Position numbers and translations under genes: made by a program. Positions 1 to 6,966 of a stretch of DNA of 13,143 bases are shown piece after piece (position 1 is the stretch's first letter; each line of letters opens with the position of its first letter). The notes beneath the pieces were generated by a model, which worked only from the letters and a program-made list of their open reading frames with translations, was not told where the DNA came from and ran no database searches. The stretch lies in the NCBI GenBank assembly GCA_018883485.1, contig VEQB01000027.1:1-13143 (forward strand). Direction: 5' to 3'. This DNA is from Bacteroidota bacterium (GTDB lineage Bacteria; Bacteroidota; Bacteroidia; UKL13-3).

Positions 1-648
1 TTATTATTGAACCAAAATCCCATTAACACTAATAACGACTATGCGTATGAGCGAGAAGATTTTAACAAAGTAAAGCTTATTGAGCCTTTGCCAAAAAGAA
101 TAGTTATTAACTATAAATATAAGAATTGGCATTGGTTGTATAACGTTACTTTTTTTAGCGCTGTCTTTAGTCCTATTTGTTTATTCTTTTTATTAGAAAA
201 TGTTTTAATTGATCCTATTCAATTGCTCACCTTTACCCTTTTAAGTGGTATTTTTTTAAGTATCATTTTCTATAGCTACTTAAAAGAACATGGTATTTTT
301 TATAAGTATTGGGTATTATTATTAAATGCCATATTTGGCTACGCGCCTGGATTAATAACCCTGCTTATTTTAATAAACAACCTATCGTATTTACCTAATA
401 GCGCTGTTGTTTCAAAACACGAAATCATAACATATTACCTTAAAGAAAGCATTACCCAAAGGGAACAAAGCAATCCAATTACATTTGTGCTACGCGATCA
501 ATTTCTAGACCAATACCCAAAAGCGAGAACCTTTGAAAAATTTGACAAAAGGCCAGTAACACAGCCTAATTTCTTTTATGGCATTAAATATGATATAAGA
601 AGAGGCTTGCTAGGATTACCTATTATTTACAAAAGAGAATTATATTAA
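1..648 (+). CDS. Hypothetical multi-pass membrane protein (5'-truncated by window edge)
   Basis: I do not recognise the family. The reading frame is open to the left edge (TTA TTA TTG ...), so the true start may lie outside; the first possible start inside is a TTG at 7, giving 213 residues. Counting from there, residues 1-40 are polar and charged. Three hydrophobic segments follow at about 45-65, 70-92 and 103-125. The last 85 residues are soluble, rich in Lys, Arg, Tyr and Phe. This suggests an inner-membrane protein with a sizeable cytoplasmic or periplasmic C-terminal part. No catalytic motif is visible. The stop codon is followed after one base by the ATG of the sigma-54 activator, so the two are almost certainly co-transcribed and perhaps translationally coupled. 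A regulatory link between the two is inference only. Confidence 0.7.
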   Translation, partial: LLLNQNPINTNNDYAYEREDFNKVKLIEPLPKRIVINYKYKNWHWLYNVTFFSAVFSPICLFFLLENVLIDPIQLLTFTLLSGIFLSIIFYSYLKEHGIFYKYWVLLLNAIFGYAPGLITLLILINNLSYLPNSAVVSKHEIITYYLKESITQREQSNPITFVLRDQFLDQYPKARTFEKFDKRPVTQPNFFYGIKYDIRRGLLGLPIIYKRELY

Positions 649-649
649 C

Positions 650-1891
650 ATGAATATTCAAGATATTAAACAACGCTTCGAAATTATTGGCTCTTCTCCC
701 TTATTAAATATAGCTTTAGAAACAGCGGTAAAAGTTGCCACAACAGATATAACCGTTTTAATTAATGGTGAAAGTGGCGTTGGTAAGGAAGCCTTTTCAA
801 AAATTATTCATGCTTTAAGCAACCGCAAGCATGGCCCCTTTATTGCCGTTAATTGCGGCGCCATACCTGAAGGCACAATTGATAGCGAATTATTTGGCCA
901 TGAAAAAGGGTCTTTTACAGGCGCGCATGATACGCGCAAGGGTTATTTTGAAACCGTAAGCGGTGGAACCATATTTTTAGATGAAATTGGCGAGCTTCCG
1001 CTAGAAACTCAAAGCAGATTATTAAGGATTTTAGAAAGCGGAGAGTTTATTAAAGTTGGTTCAAGCAAAACCCAAAAAACGGATGTGCGCATTGTTGCAG
1101 CAACCAACCGCGATTTATTAGAATTTGCAAATCAGGGTAAGTTTAGAGAAGACCTTTACTATAGACTTTCTACAGTACCTATTAAAGTGCCGCCTTTAAG
1201 AGAAAGAAAGGAGGATATCCATTTACTATTCAGAAAATTTAGTGTAGATTTCTCCGAAAAATATAAAAGTAAACCTGTAACTCTTGAACCAGATGCCTTA
1301 CAGATATTGGTAAATTATGGATGGCCTGGCAACATTAGACAATTAAAAAACATTGCTGAACAATTATCGGTTTTAGATGAAGATAAGATAGTGAATGGTA
1401 AAGAACTTGCGCGCGTTTTGCCACCAGAAAAGCCAGGTTTACCCATCTTTATTGGGGGCAGTAATAGTCCGGAGCAATTTAGCGAACGCGATATTTTTTA
1501 CAAAGTTTTGTATGATCTAAGAAAGGATTTAAGTGATTTAAAATCCATTGTTTTTGACATGATGCAGGGCGGCACACCAATGACAAGTGCAGAGCATGCC
1601 AATAATTTTAAAAATTCATTTACGAGAGAAGAGCCTCAAAACATGCAACCTCAAACGGGCTATGTTCCAATTGTAAATCAAGCCGCGCCTGTTACGGCAA
1701 ACAATCCGCATTACATTGATATAACCGAAGCGCAAAGTGAGCCAGAATCTTTAAGTTTAGAAGATAAAGAAATTGAATTGATTCGGAAATCACTTAAAAA
1801 GCACAATGGTAAACGCAAGAAAGCCGCCCAAGAGCTAGGGATTTCGGAACGTACCTTGTATAGAAAAATAAAGCAATACGATTTGGAATAA
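650..1891 (+). CDS. Sigma-54-dependent transcriptional activator, AAA+ plus Fis-type HTH
   Basis: Bacterial enhancer-binding protein that uses ATP hydrolysis to remodel RNA polymerase-sigma-54 at -24/-12 promoters. The AAA+ domain spans about residues 10-250: Walker A GESGVGKE at 40-47, the sigma-54 contact loop GSFTGA at 87-92, Walker B GGTIFLDE at 105-112, ATNRD sensor I at 151-155, the arginine-finger segment FREDLYYRLS at 165-174, and GNIRQL sensor II at 227-232. A poorly conserved linker of about 110 residues (262-370) includes a probable helical stretch at 280-305. A Fis-like helix-turn-helix follows at about 375-413 (KKAAQELGISERTLYRKIKQ). There is no N-terminal receiver, GAF or PAS domain, so the input signal is not encoded in this protein. 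It sits one base after the membrane-protein gene upstream. I know proteins of this build to be common in Bacteroidota, but the target genes cannot be read here. Confidence 0.95.
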   Translation: MNIQDIKQRFEIIGSSPLLNIALETAVKVATTDITVLINGESGVGKEAFSKIIHALSNRKHGPFIAVNCGAIPEGTIDSELFGHEKGSFTGAHDTRKGYFETVSGGTIFLDEIGELPLETQSRLLRILESGEFIKVGSSKTQKTDVRIVAATNRDLLEFANQGKFREDLYYRLSTVPIKVPPLRERKEDIHLLFRKFSVDFSEKYKSKPVTLEPDALQILVNYGWPGNIRQLKNIAEQLSVLDEDKIVNGKELARVLPPEKPGLPIFIGGSNSPEQFSERDIFYKVLYDLRKDLSDLKSIVFDMMQGGTPMTSAEHANNFKNSFTREEPQNMQPQTGYVPIVNQAAPVTANNPHYIDITEAQSEPESLSLEDKEIELIRKSLKKHNGKRKKAAQELGISERTLYRKIKQYDLE

Positions 1892-1968
1892 TTTCCTACC
1901 TGCATAAAGTGAGCTATTTTTTCAAAGCCTAACGCTTGTTGTTTGGTTCTAAGTAGTAATTTAGTAGT

Positions 1969-2211
1969 ATGGAAAATATAGAGACAAATTTTTCTGATAC
2001 CCAAACTGAAGTAGAAAGAAAAGCAGCCTTAGCACTTAGGACAAATTTAGGTTTTAAGATTATTTTGTTTGGGGCAATTATCTTACTCATAAGCGGATTA
2101 ATTGCACTATTTGCTCCTTTAACCCACGATGCATTTCATTTGATTATGTATGGCTTAACCTCAGTAGGTTCGTGCATGATTATGTATGGCTTGTATCTCG
2201 TTTTGGGGTAA
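1969..2211 (+). CDS. Small two-helix membrane protein, hypothetical
   Basis: An 80-residue protein of unrecognised family. Residues 1-25 are hydrophilic with several Glu and Arg, followed by two strongly hydrophobic segments at about 28-50 and 56-79 separated by a short loop holding His and Asp. This is a hairpin topology with both ends probably on the cytoplasmic side. The ATG at 1969 is the first start in a frame free of stops, and the opposite-strand reading frame over the same bases has no sensible composition. It follows the sigma-54 activator by 77 bases on the same strand without a terminator in between, so it may be read from the same transcript. Its stop codon lies only five bases before the stem of the terminator serving the opposite-strand gene. 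Function unknown. Confidence 0.7.
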   Translation: MENIETNFSDTQTEVERKAALALRTNLGFKIILFGAIILLISGLIALFAPLTHDAFHLIMYGLTSVGSCMIMYGLYLVLG

Positions 2212-2212
2212 T

Positions 2213-2236
2213 AAAAAAGGCGCCCAGAGGCGCCTT
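2213..2236 (-). terminator. Rho-independent terminator of the thioredoxin-like gene
   Basis: Perfect 8-bp stem AAGGCGCC (2217-2224) / GGCGCCTT (2229-2236) with a four-base loop. Read on the - strand the stem runs into a stretch of six T (complement of 2213-2218), the classic intrinsic form. It lies 20 bases beyond the stop of the thioredoxin-like gene. On the + strand the stem is followed only by AAAT, so it should stop the small membrane protein's transcript less well. Confidence 0.85.
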
Positions 2237-2256
2237 AAATAATGGCATCTAAGGTA

Positions 2257-2721
2257 TTATTTACCATAGTACTTCTTCTTCATATCGGCTAAGATTGGCG
2301 CCATTTGCTCAGCATTTTTATAGCCAACCACTACTTCAGATTTCTTTGTTTTAGGATAGATAAAAATGGTGGTAGGATAACCACTAATTTGATAGTTACT
2401 AATTACTCCGGCCAATTGCTCTCCAGTATAGGTTTTACCTTCAAATACGTATGAAACATTTGTAATCTCTGGATTAAATTTAACAGCCACAAAATCATCA
2501 TTGATGGTAGCCGCAATATTTGGCTTTGCATAAGCATCTTTATCCATGCGCTTGCACCAACCGCACCAGTCTGTATACACATCTACCAGCATAATTTTAT
2601 TTTTCTTCTTGGCTAACTCATAGCCCTTGTTAAAATCTAGCCAATTAACCTCGGCATTATTTGCCTTAAATGCTGTAATAACAAATACCGCTAACACAGC
2701 TACCATTAGTTTTACTTTCAT
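2257..2721 (-). CDS. Secreted thioredoxin-family protein
   Basis: A 154-residue thioredoxin-fold protein of the kind classed as Thioredoxin_7/DUF255-like. Residues 1-20 form a Sec signal peptide (Lys-rich start, hydrophobic core, cleavage probably near AFKA or NNAE), so it acts in the periplasm. The redox-active pair is in WCGWCK, Cys53 and Cys56, and the cis-proline loop is GYPTT with Pro116. The conserved VDVYTDWCGWC context and the NPEI segment are typical of the Bacteroidota form. The expected role is reduction or isomerisation of disulfides in exported proteins; the partner is unknown. The gene lies 55 bases downstream of the alpha-oxoamine synthase on the same strand with no terminator between, so co-transcription is likely. 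A 15-base palindrome sits two bases before its ATG. Nothing is missing or truncated. Confidence 0.9.
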   Translation of the reverse strand: MKVKLMVAVLAVFVITAFKANNAEVNWLDFNKGYELAKKKNKIMLVDVYTDWCGWCKRMDKDAYAKPNIAATINDDFVAVKFNPEITNVSYVFEGKTYTGEQLAGVISNYQISGYPTTIFIYPKTKKSEVVVGYKNAEQMAPILADMKKKYYGK

Positions 2722-2723
2722 AT

Positions 2724-2738
2724 TAGTTTATTAAACTA
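2724..2738. promoter_or_regulatory. 15-bp AT-rich palindrome before the thioredoxin-like gene
   Basis: TAGTTTATTAAACTA is a perfect 7-bp inverted repeat around a single central T, two bases upstream of the ATG at 2721. It could be an operator or an mRNA hairpin that modulates translation. In such AT-rich DNA a chance occurrence is also possible. No binding protein can be named. Confidence 0.25.
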
Positions 2739-2776
2739 CTTATTTTATCAATTATTGTACCGTAAACGTGCTTCCC

Positions 2777-4030
2777 TTAAATTATTTCGGCCATATCAAT
2801 TACCTTATCTAGTTTATAAGCACCATCATTTAGCTTTTGTCTTATTTCTGTAAAGGCTTTAATGGTTCTATCTACTTGCTCTAAGGTATGCACCGCTGTA
2901 GGAATTAAACGAAGTAAAATCATTCCTTTAGGAATTACAGGATATACTACCACTGAGCAGAAAATTTTATAGTTCTCGCGCAAATCATGCACTACTGCCG
3001 TAGATTCTGCTACACTTCCATGCATAATTACAGGTGTAACACAACTTGTTGTTCTACCTAAATCAAAACCTTGTGCTTTTAAACCACTCTGCAAAGCATT
3101 TACAATCTTCCATAAGTTTTCTTTATATTCTGGATGCTTACGGATTAAGTCTAAACGCTTTAAAGCGCCAACCACAATTGGCATTGGAACAGACTTGGCA
3201 TAAATCTGAGAGCGCAAATTGTAACGTAAGAATTTCACTACTTCTTTATTAGAAGCAATGAAGCCTCCAATGAGCGCCATAGATTTTGCAAAGGTTCCAA
3301 AGTAAATGTCGATTCCATCTTGGCAACCTTGTTCCTCACCTGCACCAGCTCCTGTTTTGCCTAAAGTTCCAAAGCCATGCGCATCATCTACAAATAAACG
3401 GAAACTATATTTCTGCTTTAAAGCAACAATCTCTTTCAGCTTACCTTGAGCACCTGTCATACCAAAAACACCTTCTGTTATCACCAAAATAGAACCACCT
3501 GTTTCTCCAACTATTCTTGTGGCGCGTTGCAATTGTTTTTCTAAGCTTTCTAAATTGTTGTGTTCATACACAAAGCGTTTTCCCATGTGTAACCTAACGC
3601 CGTCTACAATACAAGCATGACTCTCGGCATCGTAAACAATCACATCATGTCTGTCTACTAAAGCATCAATGGTACTTACCATACCTTGATAACCGTAGTT
3701 AAGCAACACAGCATCTTCTTTACTTTCAAAAGCAGCTAATTCTTTATCTAATTGCTCGTGGTAAGTAGAATTTCCACTCATCATTCGGGCGCCCATTGGG
3801 TAAGCCAAACCAAAATGAGCAGTAGCCTTGGCATCGGCCTCTCTCACTTCTGGGTGGTTAGCCAAACCTAAATAATTATTCAAACTCCAATTTAGCATTT
3901 CCTGCCCGCGGAAATTCATCATTGGCCCTATTTCACCTTCCAATTTAGGAAACATGTAGTAACCATAAGCATCATCGGCATACTGACCCAAAGGACCAAC
4001 TTTCGTTTTTAGTTTTTCAAACAAATCCAT
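2777..4030 (-). CDS. PLP-dependent alpha-oxoamine synthase (sphingoid/sulfonolipid-base synthase or Kbl-like)
   Basis: Fold-type I pyridoxal-phosphate enzyme of 417 residues that should condense an amino acid with an acyl thioester and release CO2. The family includes serine palmitoyltransferase, 2-amino-3-ketobutyrate CoA ligase, 8-amino-7-oxononanoate synthase and cysteate acyltransferase. Visible landmarks: WSLNNYLGLANHP (48-60), YPMGARMMSGNSTYHEQLD (77-95), the cofactor-stacking His138 in DAESHAC, VDDAHGFGTLG with Asp215 and His218, and the Schiff-base Lys249 in GTFAKS. Length is normal. No biotin or threonine-catabolism genes are nearby, so a lipid role (first step of sphingolipid or capnine-type sulfonolipid synthesis) is the inference I favour. 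The amino acid used, serine or cysteate or glycine, cannot be decided from sequence alone. Transcribed ahead of the thioredoxin-like gene from a probable promoter just upstream. Confidence 0.88.
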   Translation of the reverse strand: MDLFEKLKTKVGPLGQYADDAYGYYMFPKLEGEIGPMMNFRGQEMLNWSLNNYLGLANHPEVREADAKATAHFGLAYPMGARMMSGNSTYHEQLDKELAAFESKEDAVLLNYGYQGMVSTIDALVDRHDVIVYDAESHACIVDGVRLHMGKRFVYEHNNLESLEKQLQRATRIVGETGGSILVITEGVFGMTGAQGKLKEIVALKQKYSFRLFVDDAHGFGTLGKTGAGAGEEQGCQDGIDIYFGTFAKSMALIGGFIASNKEVVKFLRYNLRSQIYAKSVPMPIVVGALKRLDLIRKHPEYKENLWKIVNALQSGLKAQGFDLGRTTSCVTPVIMHGSVAESTAVVHDLRENYKIFCSVVVYPVIPKGMILLRLIPTAVHTLEQVDRTIKAFTEIRQKLNDGAYKLDKVIDMAEII

Positions 4031-4050
4031 GTTAAATCTTAATTATGCTG

Positions 4051-4080
4051 CGAAAATAAGTGTTTCAAAAGGAATCACAA
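4051..4080 (-). promoter_or_regulatory. Probable Bacteroidota promoter of the alpha-oxoamine synthase
   Basis: On the - strand TTG (complement of 4078-4080), 19 bases, then TATTTTCG (complement of 4051-4058), one mismatch from TAnnTTTG. Transcription would begin near 4044, giving a leader of roughly 15 bases before the ATG at 4030. Confidence 0.4.
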
Positions 4081-4110
4081 GGAGGAGTTATAAACCTTTG
4101 TGTAAGGTTT

Positions 4111-6060
4111 TTACCACAGATACCTTATTTGCAGCCTAAATTCGGTTAATTGGCTACCCACAATTTCGTCCCAATTGCTGCCAGGCCTGCTACCATCGGC
4201 TTGAACCAAATGCCCAATTTTAAGATGAACATCTAAGCCTTTTTTTATAACATACCGCAAAAGTAAGTAGGTGTTTGAGCCCATTCCCGAAAAGGAATTT
4301 AGACTATATTGTAAAGGAACATCCCGTTCAATGGCATAAATCCGGGTTTCTTCATGCTCACTAAAAAACTGGGTATACCTACTGCTAAGTGTTATTTTAT
4401 TGGCTTTACCAACCCAAACGCCTTCCACAAAAGCGGCACTTCCCTTGGCTAAATTATTCCAATTTACTTCTTCATACCGCAATCTAAACAACACTTTCTC
4501 TGTGCTCTGCCAGCTTAATTGAAGTCGTACTTGTTGCTTAAACGTTGTATTTTGGTTCAACAAGTTACTTTCCAATTTATGGTCGAGTTGCGCATTGCGA
4601 TACCTATATCTTACTTCAGCCATTAAAGTTTTAGAGAATTTATATTGCATATCAAATAGCCATTCTTGTCCTTGAGCGCCCAATATTTTTTGAAACCTAG
4701 CCTGAGGAGCCCAAAAAACATCTTGGTAAAAACTCATTTGAATTTTCTTGGAAGGTCTAAGAATAAAAGCTGTATAAATACCTCGCTCATTGCTGGTGCC
4801 AAAGAATTCACTCCAGCCAGCAGCATAAGCGTTTTGGTTCAAGCCGGGATAGGAGCGAAACAAAACTAGCCAATCTAATTTGCTGTGCAGCGGTCTAATA
4901 ATTTCGGCAATGAAACTAAACTTTTGGTTCAAGCCTTTGCTAAGTTCTGTGCTCCATTGCCAATTTCTATAAATGCCCGCGCCATAGCCACCAAAGTGCT
5001 TATTAAAAGGAATACCAGATGCATAAGTATTGCTTTTTCTATTGCCTTGAACCAAAAATCCTACAGTATAATTGCGTTGAGTATAGGATAAATTTAGCCC
5101 CAGCAACTCTTGCCGTAGTTCTAACTTTTTATCATAGGCTGCAAGGGTGCGGTGCAAACCAATGGTTATGGGTAAAGAGGACGCTACTGTGGATAGATTG
5201 AACTTTCCTTTTCCTAAAGAAACGCCAATGCCACGTAAAAAACCATATTCAGTAACAGATCTAAATGGCAATAATCCAGTTAATCTTGCGCGCGTTTGAA
5301 ACACCTGAGAACCTTTGCCCATAGGCGCTCTGCTGGCTAAGGTAAGGCCTTTTCCGAAGGATGCTTGAAAATCGCCAAGCGAAATATTACGGATTAAACC
5401 ATTACCATTATAACACAAATGCATACTTAAAAAACTGGCTTTTCCATATTCTTCTCCAGCATCTTTCTCTACACTAAAACCTGCATAAAGCCTATTTTTA
5501 TAACTAAACCTATATCTCATTACCGTTCTGCTTCTATCTCCCAAATAATATTTTTGGCCATCGAATAATTGATAAGCTTTTGCCTTTTGCCAGGGCATTT
5601 CTGCTTGCAGTATAAGCTCTTGTTTGCCTTTTTTAAGCCAGTGCGAGAAAGGCTCGCTTAATAATTCTGGCTCACTTACACTCACAAAATTTGACAATAT
5701 TTGGGCCATAGGAAGTGAAATCCCATGTATGGCTTGAAGTTCAAAAATTGAATTTAACTTACCATATTGTTGTAAATGGTTCCAGATAGCGAGTTTCTCT
5801 GCTTCTTGTAAAAAGGGCAATTGATTTAAGTCCTCAAAACCCATTTTATTGATAGGTAAGGGTGCTCTTCTTAAATTATCCAACATCAATTTATAGGTTT
5901 CGAGGTCAAAGTTTTCTCCCTCCAATTCGGCCTGCCTTTCTATTAGCCATTGCAAATCAAAGCTAAGGGCGTTATCGGTTTGAGCCAACAATTGAGTTGA
6001 ACCAAAACATAGGTTCAGCATAAATACACTAAACAGAATTAAATTACTTCTTCCAAGCAT
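4111..6060 (-). CDS. Secreted helix-hairpin-helix protein with outer-membrane barrel-like region
   Basis: A 649-residue protein with an N-terminal signal peptide (about 1-26, ending LLAQ). Residues 30-127 are helical and contain what look like two ComEA-type helix-hairpin-helix motifs: INKMGFEDLNQLPFL (70-84) and FELQAIHGISLPMAQ (106-120). From about 135 to the end the chain has alternating polar/aromatic strands, many Tyr, Arg and Gly, and it ends in RYLW with a terminal aromatic residue, as outer-membrane barrels often do. HhH motifs usually contact DNA backbone, but in a periplasmic setting they may bind something else. The family is, to my knowledge, widespread in Bacteroidota and without an assigned role. 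Its start overlaps the end of the upstream barrel gene by 17 bases, so the two products are likely made together. The gene carries five copies of an 11-mer discussed under findings. Function unknown. Confidence 0.85.
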   Translation of the reverse strand: MLGRSNLILFSVFMLNLCFGSTQLLAQTDNALSFDLQWLIERQAELEGENFDLETYKLMLDNLRRAPLPINKMGFEDLNQLPFLQEAEKLAIWNHLQQYGKLNSIFELQAIHGISLPMAQILSNFVSVSEPELLSEPFSHWLKKGKQELILQAEMPWQKAKAYQLFDGQKYYLGDRSRTVMRYRFSYKNRLYAGFSVEKDAGEEYGKASFLSMHLCYNGNGLIRNISLGDFQASFGKGLTLASRAPMGKGSQVFQTRARLTGLLPFRSVTEYGFLRGIGVSLGKGKFNLSTVASSLPITIGLHRTLAAYDKKLELRQELLGLNLSYTQRNYTVGFLVQGNRKSNTYASGIPFNKHFGGYGAGIYRNWQWSTELSKGLNQKFSFIAEIIRPLHSKLDWLVLFRSYPGLNQNAYAAGWSEFFGTSNERGIYTAFILRPSKKIQMSFYQDVFWAPQARFQKILGAQGQEWLFDMQYKFSKTLMAEVRYRYRNAQLDHKLESNLLNQNTTFKQQVRLQLSWQSTEKVLFRLRYEEVNWNNLAKGSAAFVEGVWVGKANKITLSSRYTQFFSEHEETRIYAIERDVPLQYSLNSFSGMGSNTYLLLRYVIKKGLDVHLKIGHLVQADGSRPGSNWDEIVGSQLTEFRLQIRYLW

Positions 6061-6823
6061 AACTTAAACTTATGGCACTTGAAAACCCTAATTGTTCTGC
6101 AAATTGGGAGCTAAATTGAAACTGCCATTTTTGATAAGGAAATTGAAAACCAGCACTACTTAAAAAAGGATGGAAACGCACGCCTGTCATAGCTACAACT
6201 TTCTCCTTTATCGTATAGCTAAATCCCACTTGTTTGGTATGTCCAAAGCTATGATTTACCAAAGAAGCATAGGTAATAGAGAAGTTTTTTATAGGCTTGT
6301 ACTGTAAACCAAATTGCATGGCCTGTGAGGGTAAACTTGGATTTTGAATAACCAAGCCAACACCCAAAATAGCCGAAACCTGCCAGTTTAAGCCTGCCTT
6401 TGCACTAAGTTGATAATCATAATTGCCAAGTTCTAAGGGAAGTGCTTGTAATTGCAATAAGGTACCTATATAAAAGTTAGCATTTAAGGCAGTGGCAGCA
6501 GAGGCACTAATACTATTGGCTCTGTAAAGGTGATTGCCAAAACTCTGCAAGGCAAAACTTGGATTCCAAGTGTAGGGCAATTGAATTGCTAAAGCATTAT
6601 GGTTAACACTTAGGTCTGAAGCATATACCCGTTGTATGCAACTAATTAAACTACTAGAATTAAGTGAAGCAGGATTGGAATAAAAGGCAAATGCCCCTTG
6701 GTGTAATAAGCTAGAGTTGGCTAAGCCCAAATTATGAATATCTGGGTTTGGCAAAGCAATTTGGGAAGTAGCGTATAATGGCAAAAGCAGTAAAAACAGG
6801 TTAAATAAATGTGAAAATTTCAT
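6044..6823 (-). CDS. Outer-membrane beta-barrel protein, PorV/PorQ-like
   Basis: A 259-residue exported protein. Residues 1-20 are a signal peptide (MKFSH start, Leu-rich core, cleavage near ATSQ). The segment FAFYSNPASLNSSS (47-60) matches the 'NPA' signature near the N-terminus of PorV/PorQ/UPF0164 and FadL-related barrels. The rest consists of short amphipathic strands rich in Ser, Ala, Gln, Tyr and Phe. It is shorter than PorV or PorQ (commonly over 300 residues), so calling it a type IX secretion component is not justified. It is the first gene of a two-gene unit, its stop codon lying inside the start of the HhH-barrel gene (17-base overlap). The shared operon suggests a joint outer-membrane assembly, which is inference. 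Confidence 0.72.
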   Translation of the reverse strand: MKFSHLFNLFLLLLPLYATSQIALPNPDIHNLGLANSSLLHQGAFAFYSNPASLNSSSLISCIQRVYASDLSVNHNALAIQLPYTWNPSFALQSFGNHLYRANSISASAATALNANFYIGTLLQLQALPLELGNYDYQLSAKAGLNWQVSAILGVGLVIQNPSLPSQAMQFGLQYKPIKNFSITYASLVNHSFGHTKQVGFSYTIKEKVVAMTGVRFHPFLSSAGFQFPYQKWQFQFSSQFAEQLGFSSAISLSYAWKK

Positions 6824-6866
6824 GGCTATTGGTTTCCATGCAAGTAAAAAAATAACCTAAACACCT

Positions 6867-6894
6867 GAAAACTAATGAACTTGTAAAAAACCAA
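6867..6894 (-). promoter_or_regulatory. Possible promoter of the barrel/HhH operon
   Basis: On the - strand TTG (complement of 6892-6894), 17 bases, then TAGTTTTC (complement of 6867-6874), one mismatch from TAnnTTTG. It lies 44 bases before the ATG at 6823. The spacing is at the short end of what is reported for this promoter type. Confidence 0.3.
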
Positions 6895-6899
6895 TTTAA

Positions 6900-6931
6900 T
6901 TGCACAAAATCGGCTGATATCCCTATTTTTG
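6900..6931 (+). promoter_or_regulatory. Bacteroidota promoter of the pyrophosphatase gene
   Basis: TTG at 6900-6902, 21 bases, then TATTTTTG at 6924-6931, a full match to TAnnTTTG. Transcription should start near 6938, about 30 bases before the ATG at 6967. It is the best-formed promoter in the window. It begins five bases past the outer edge of the possible divergent promoter. Confidence 0.65.
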
Positions 6932-6966
6932 CCACCCTAACAGAAATACCATTTATAAGAAAAATT

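Noticed and set aside
1711..2004. 97-codon - strand reading frame over the activator's HTH
   Set aside because: It is a mirror of the clearly coding HTH region, with low-quality composition and no start signal.
3046..3492. Two 68-codon + strand frames opposite the alpha-oxoamine synthase
   Set aside because: Both are antisense to a conserved PLP enzyme, and neither has domain-like sequence.
4092..4110. Hairpin AAACCTT/AAGGTTT after the HhH-barrel gene as a terminator
   Set aside because: The stem is short and AT-rich, and on the - strand, where it would be needed, no T-run follows. The T-run is on the + strand, which has no gene here.
6044..6823. Identification as T9SS component PorQ or PorV
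   Set aside because: The NPA signature fits the wider superfamily, but the protein is too short and the other hallmark segments are not recognisable.
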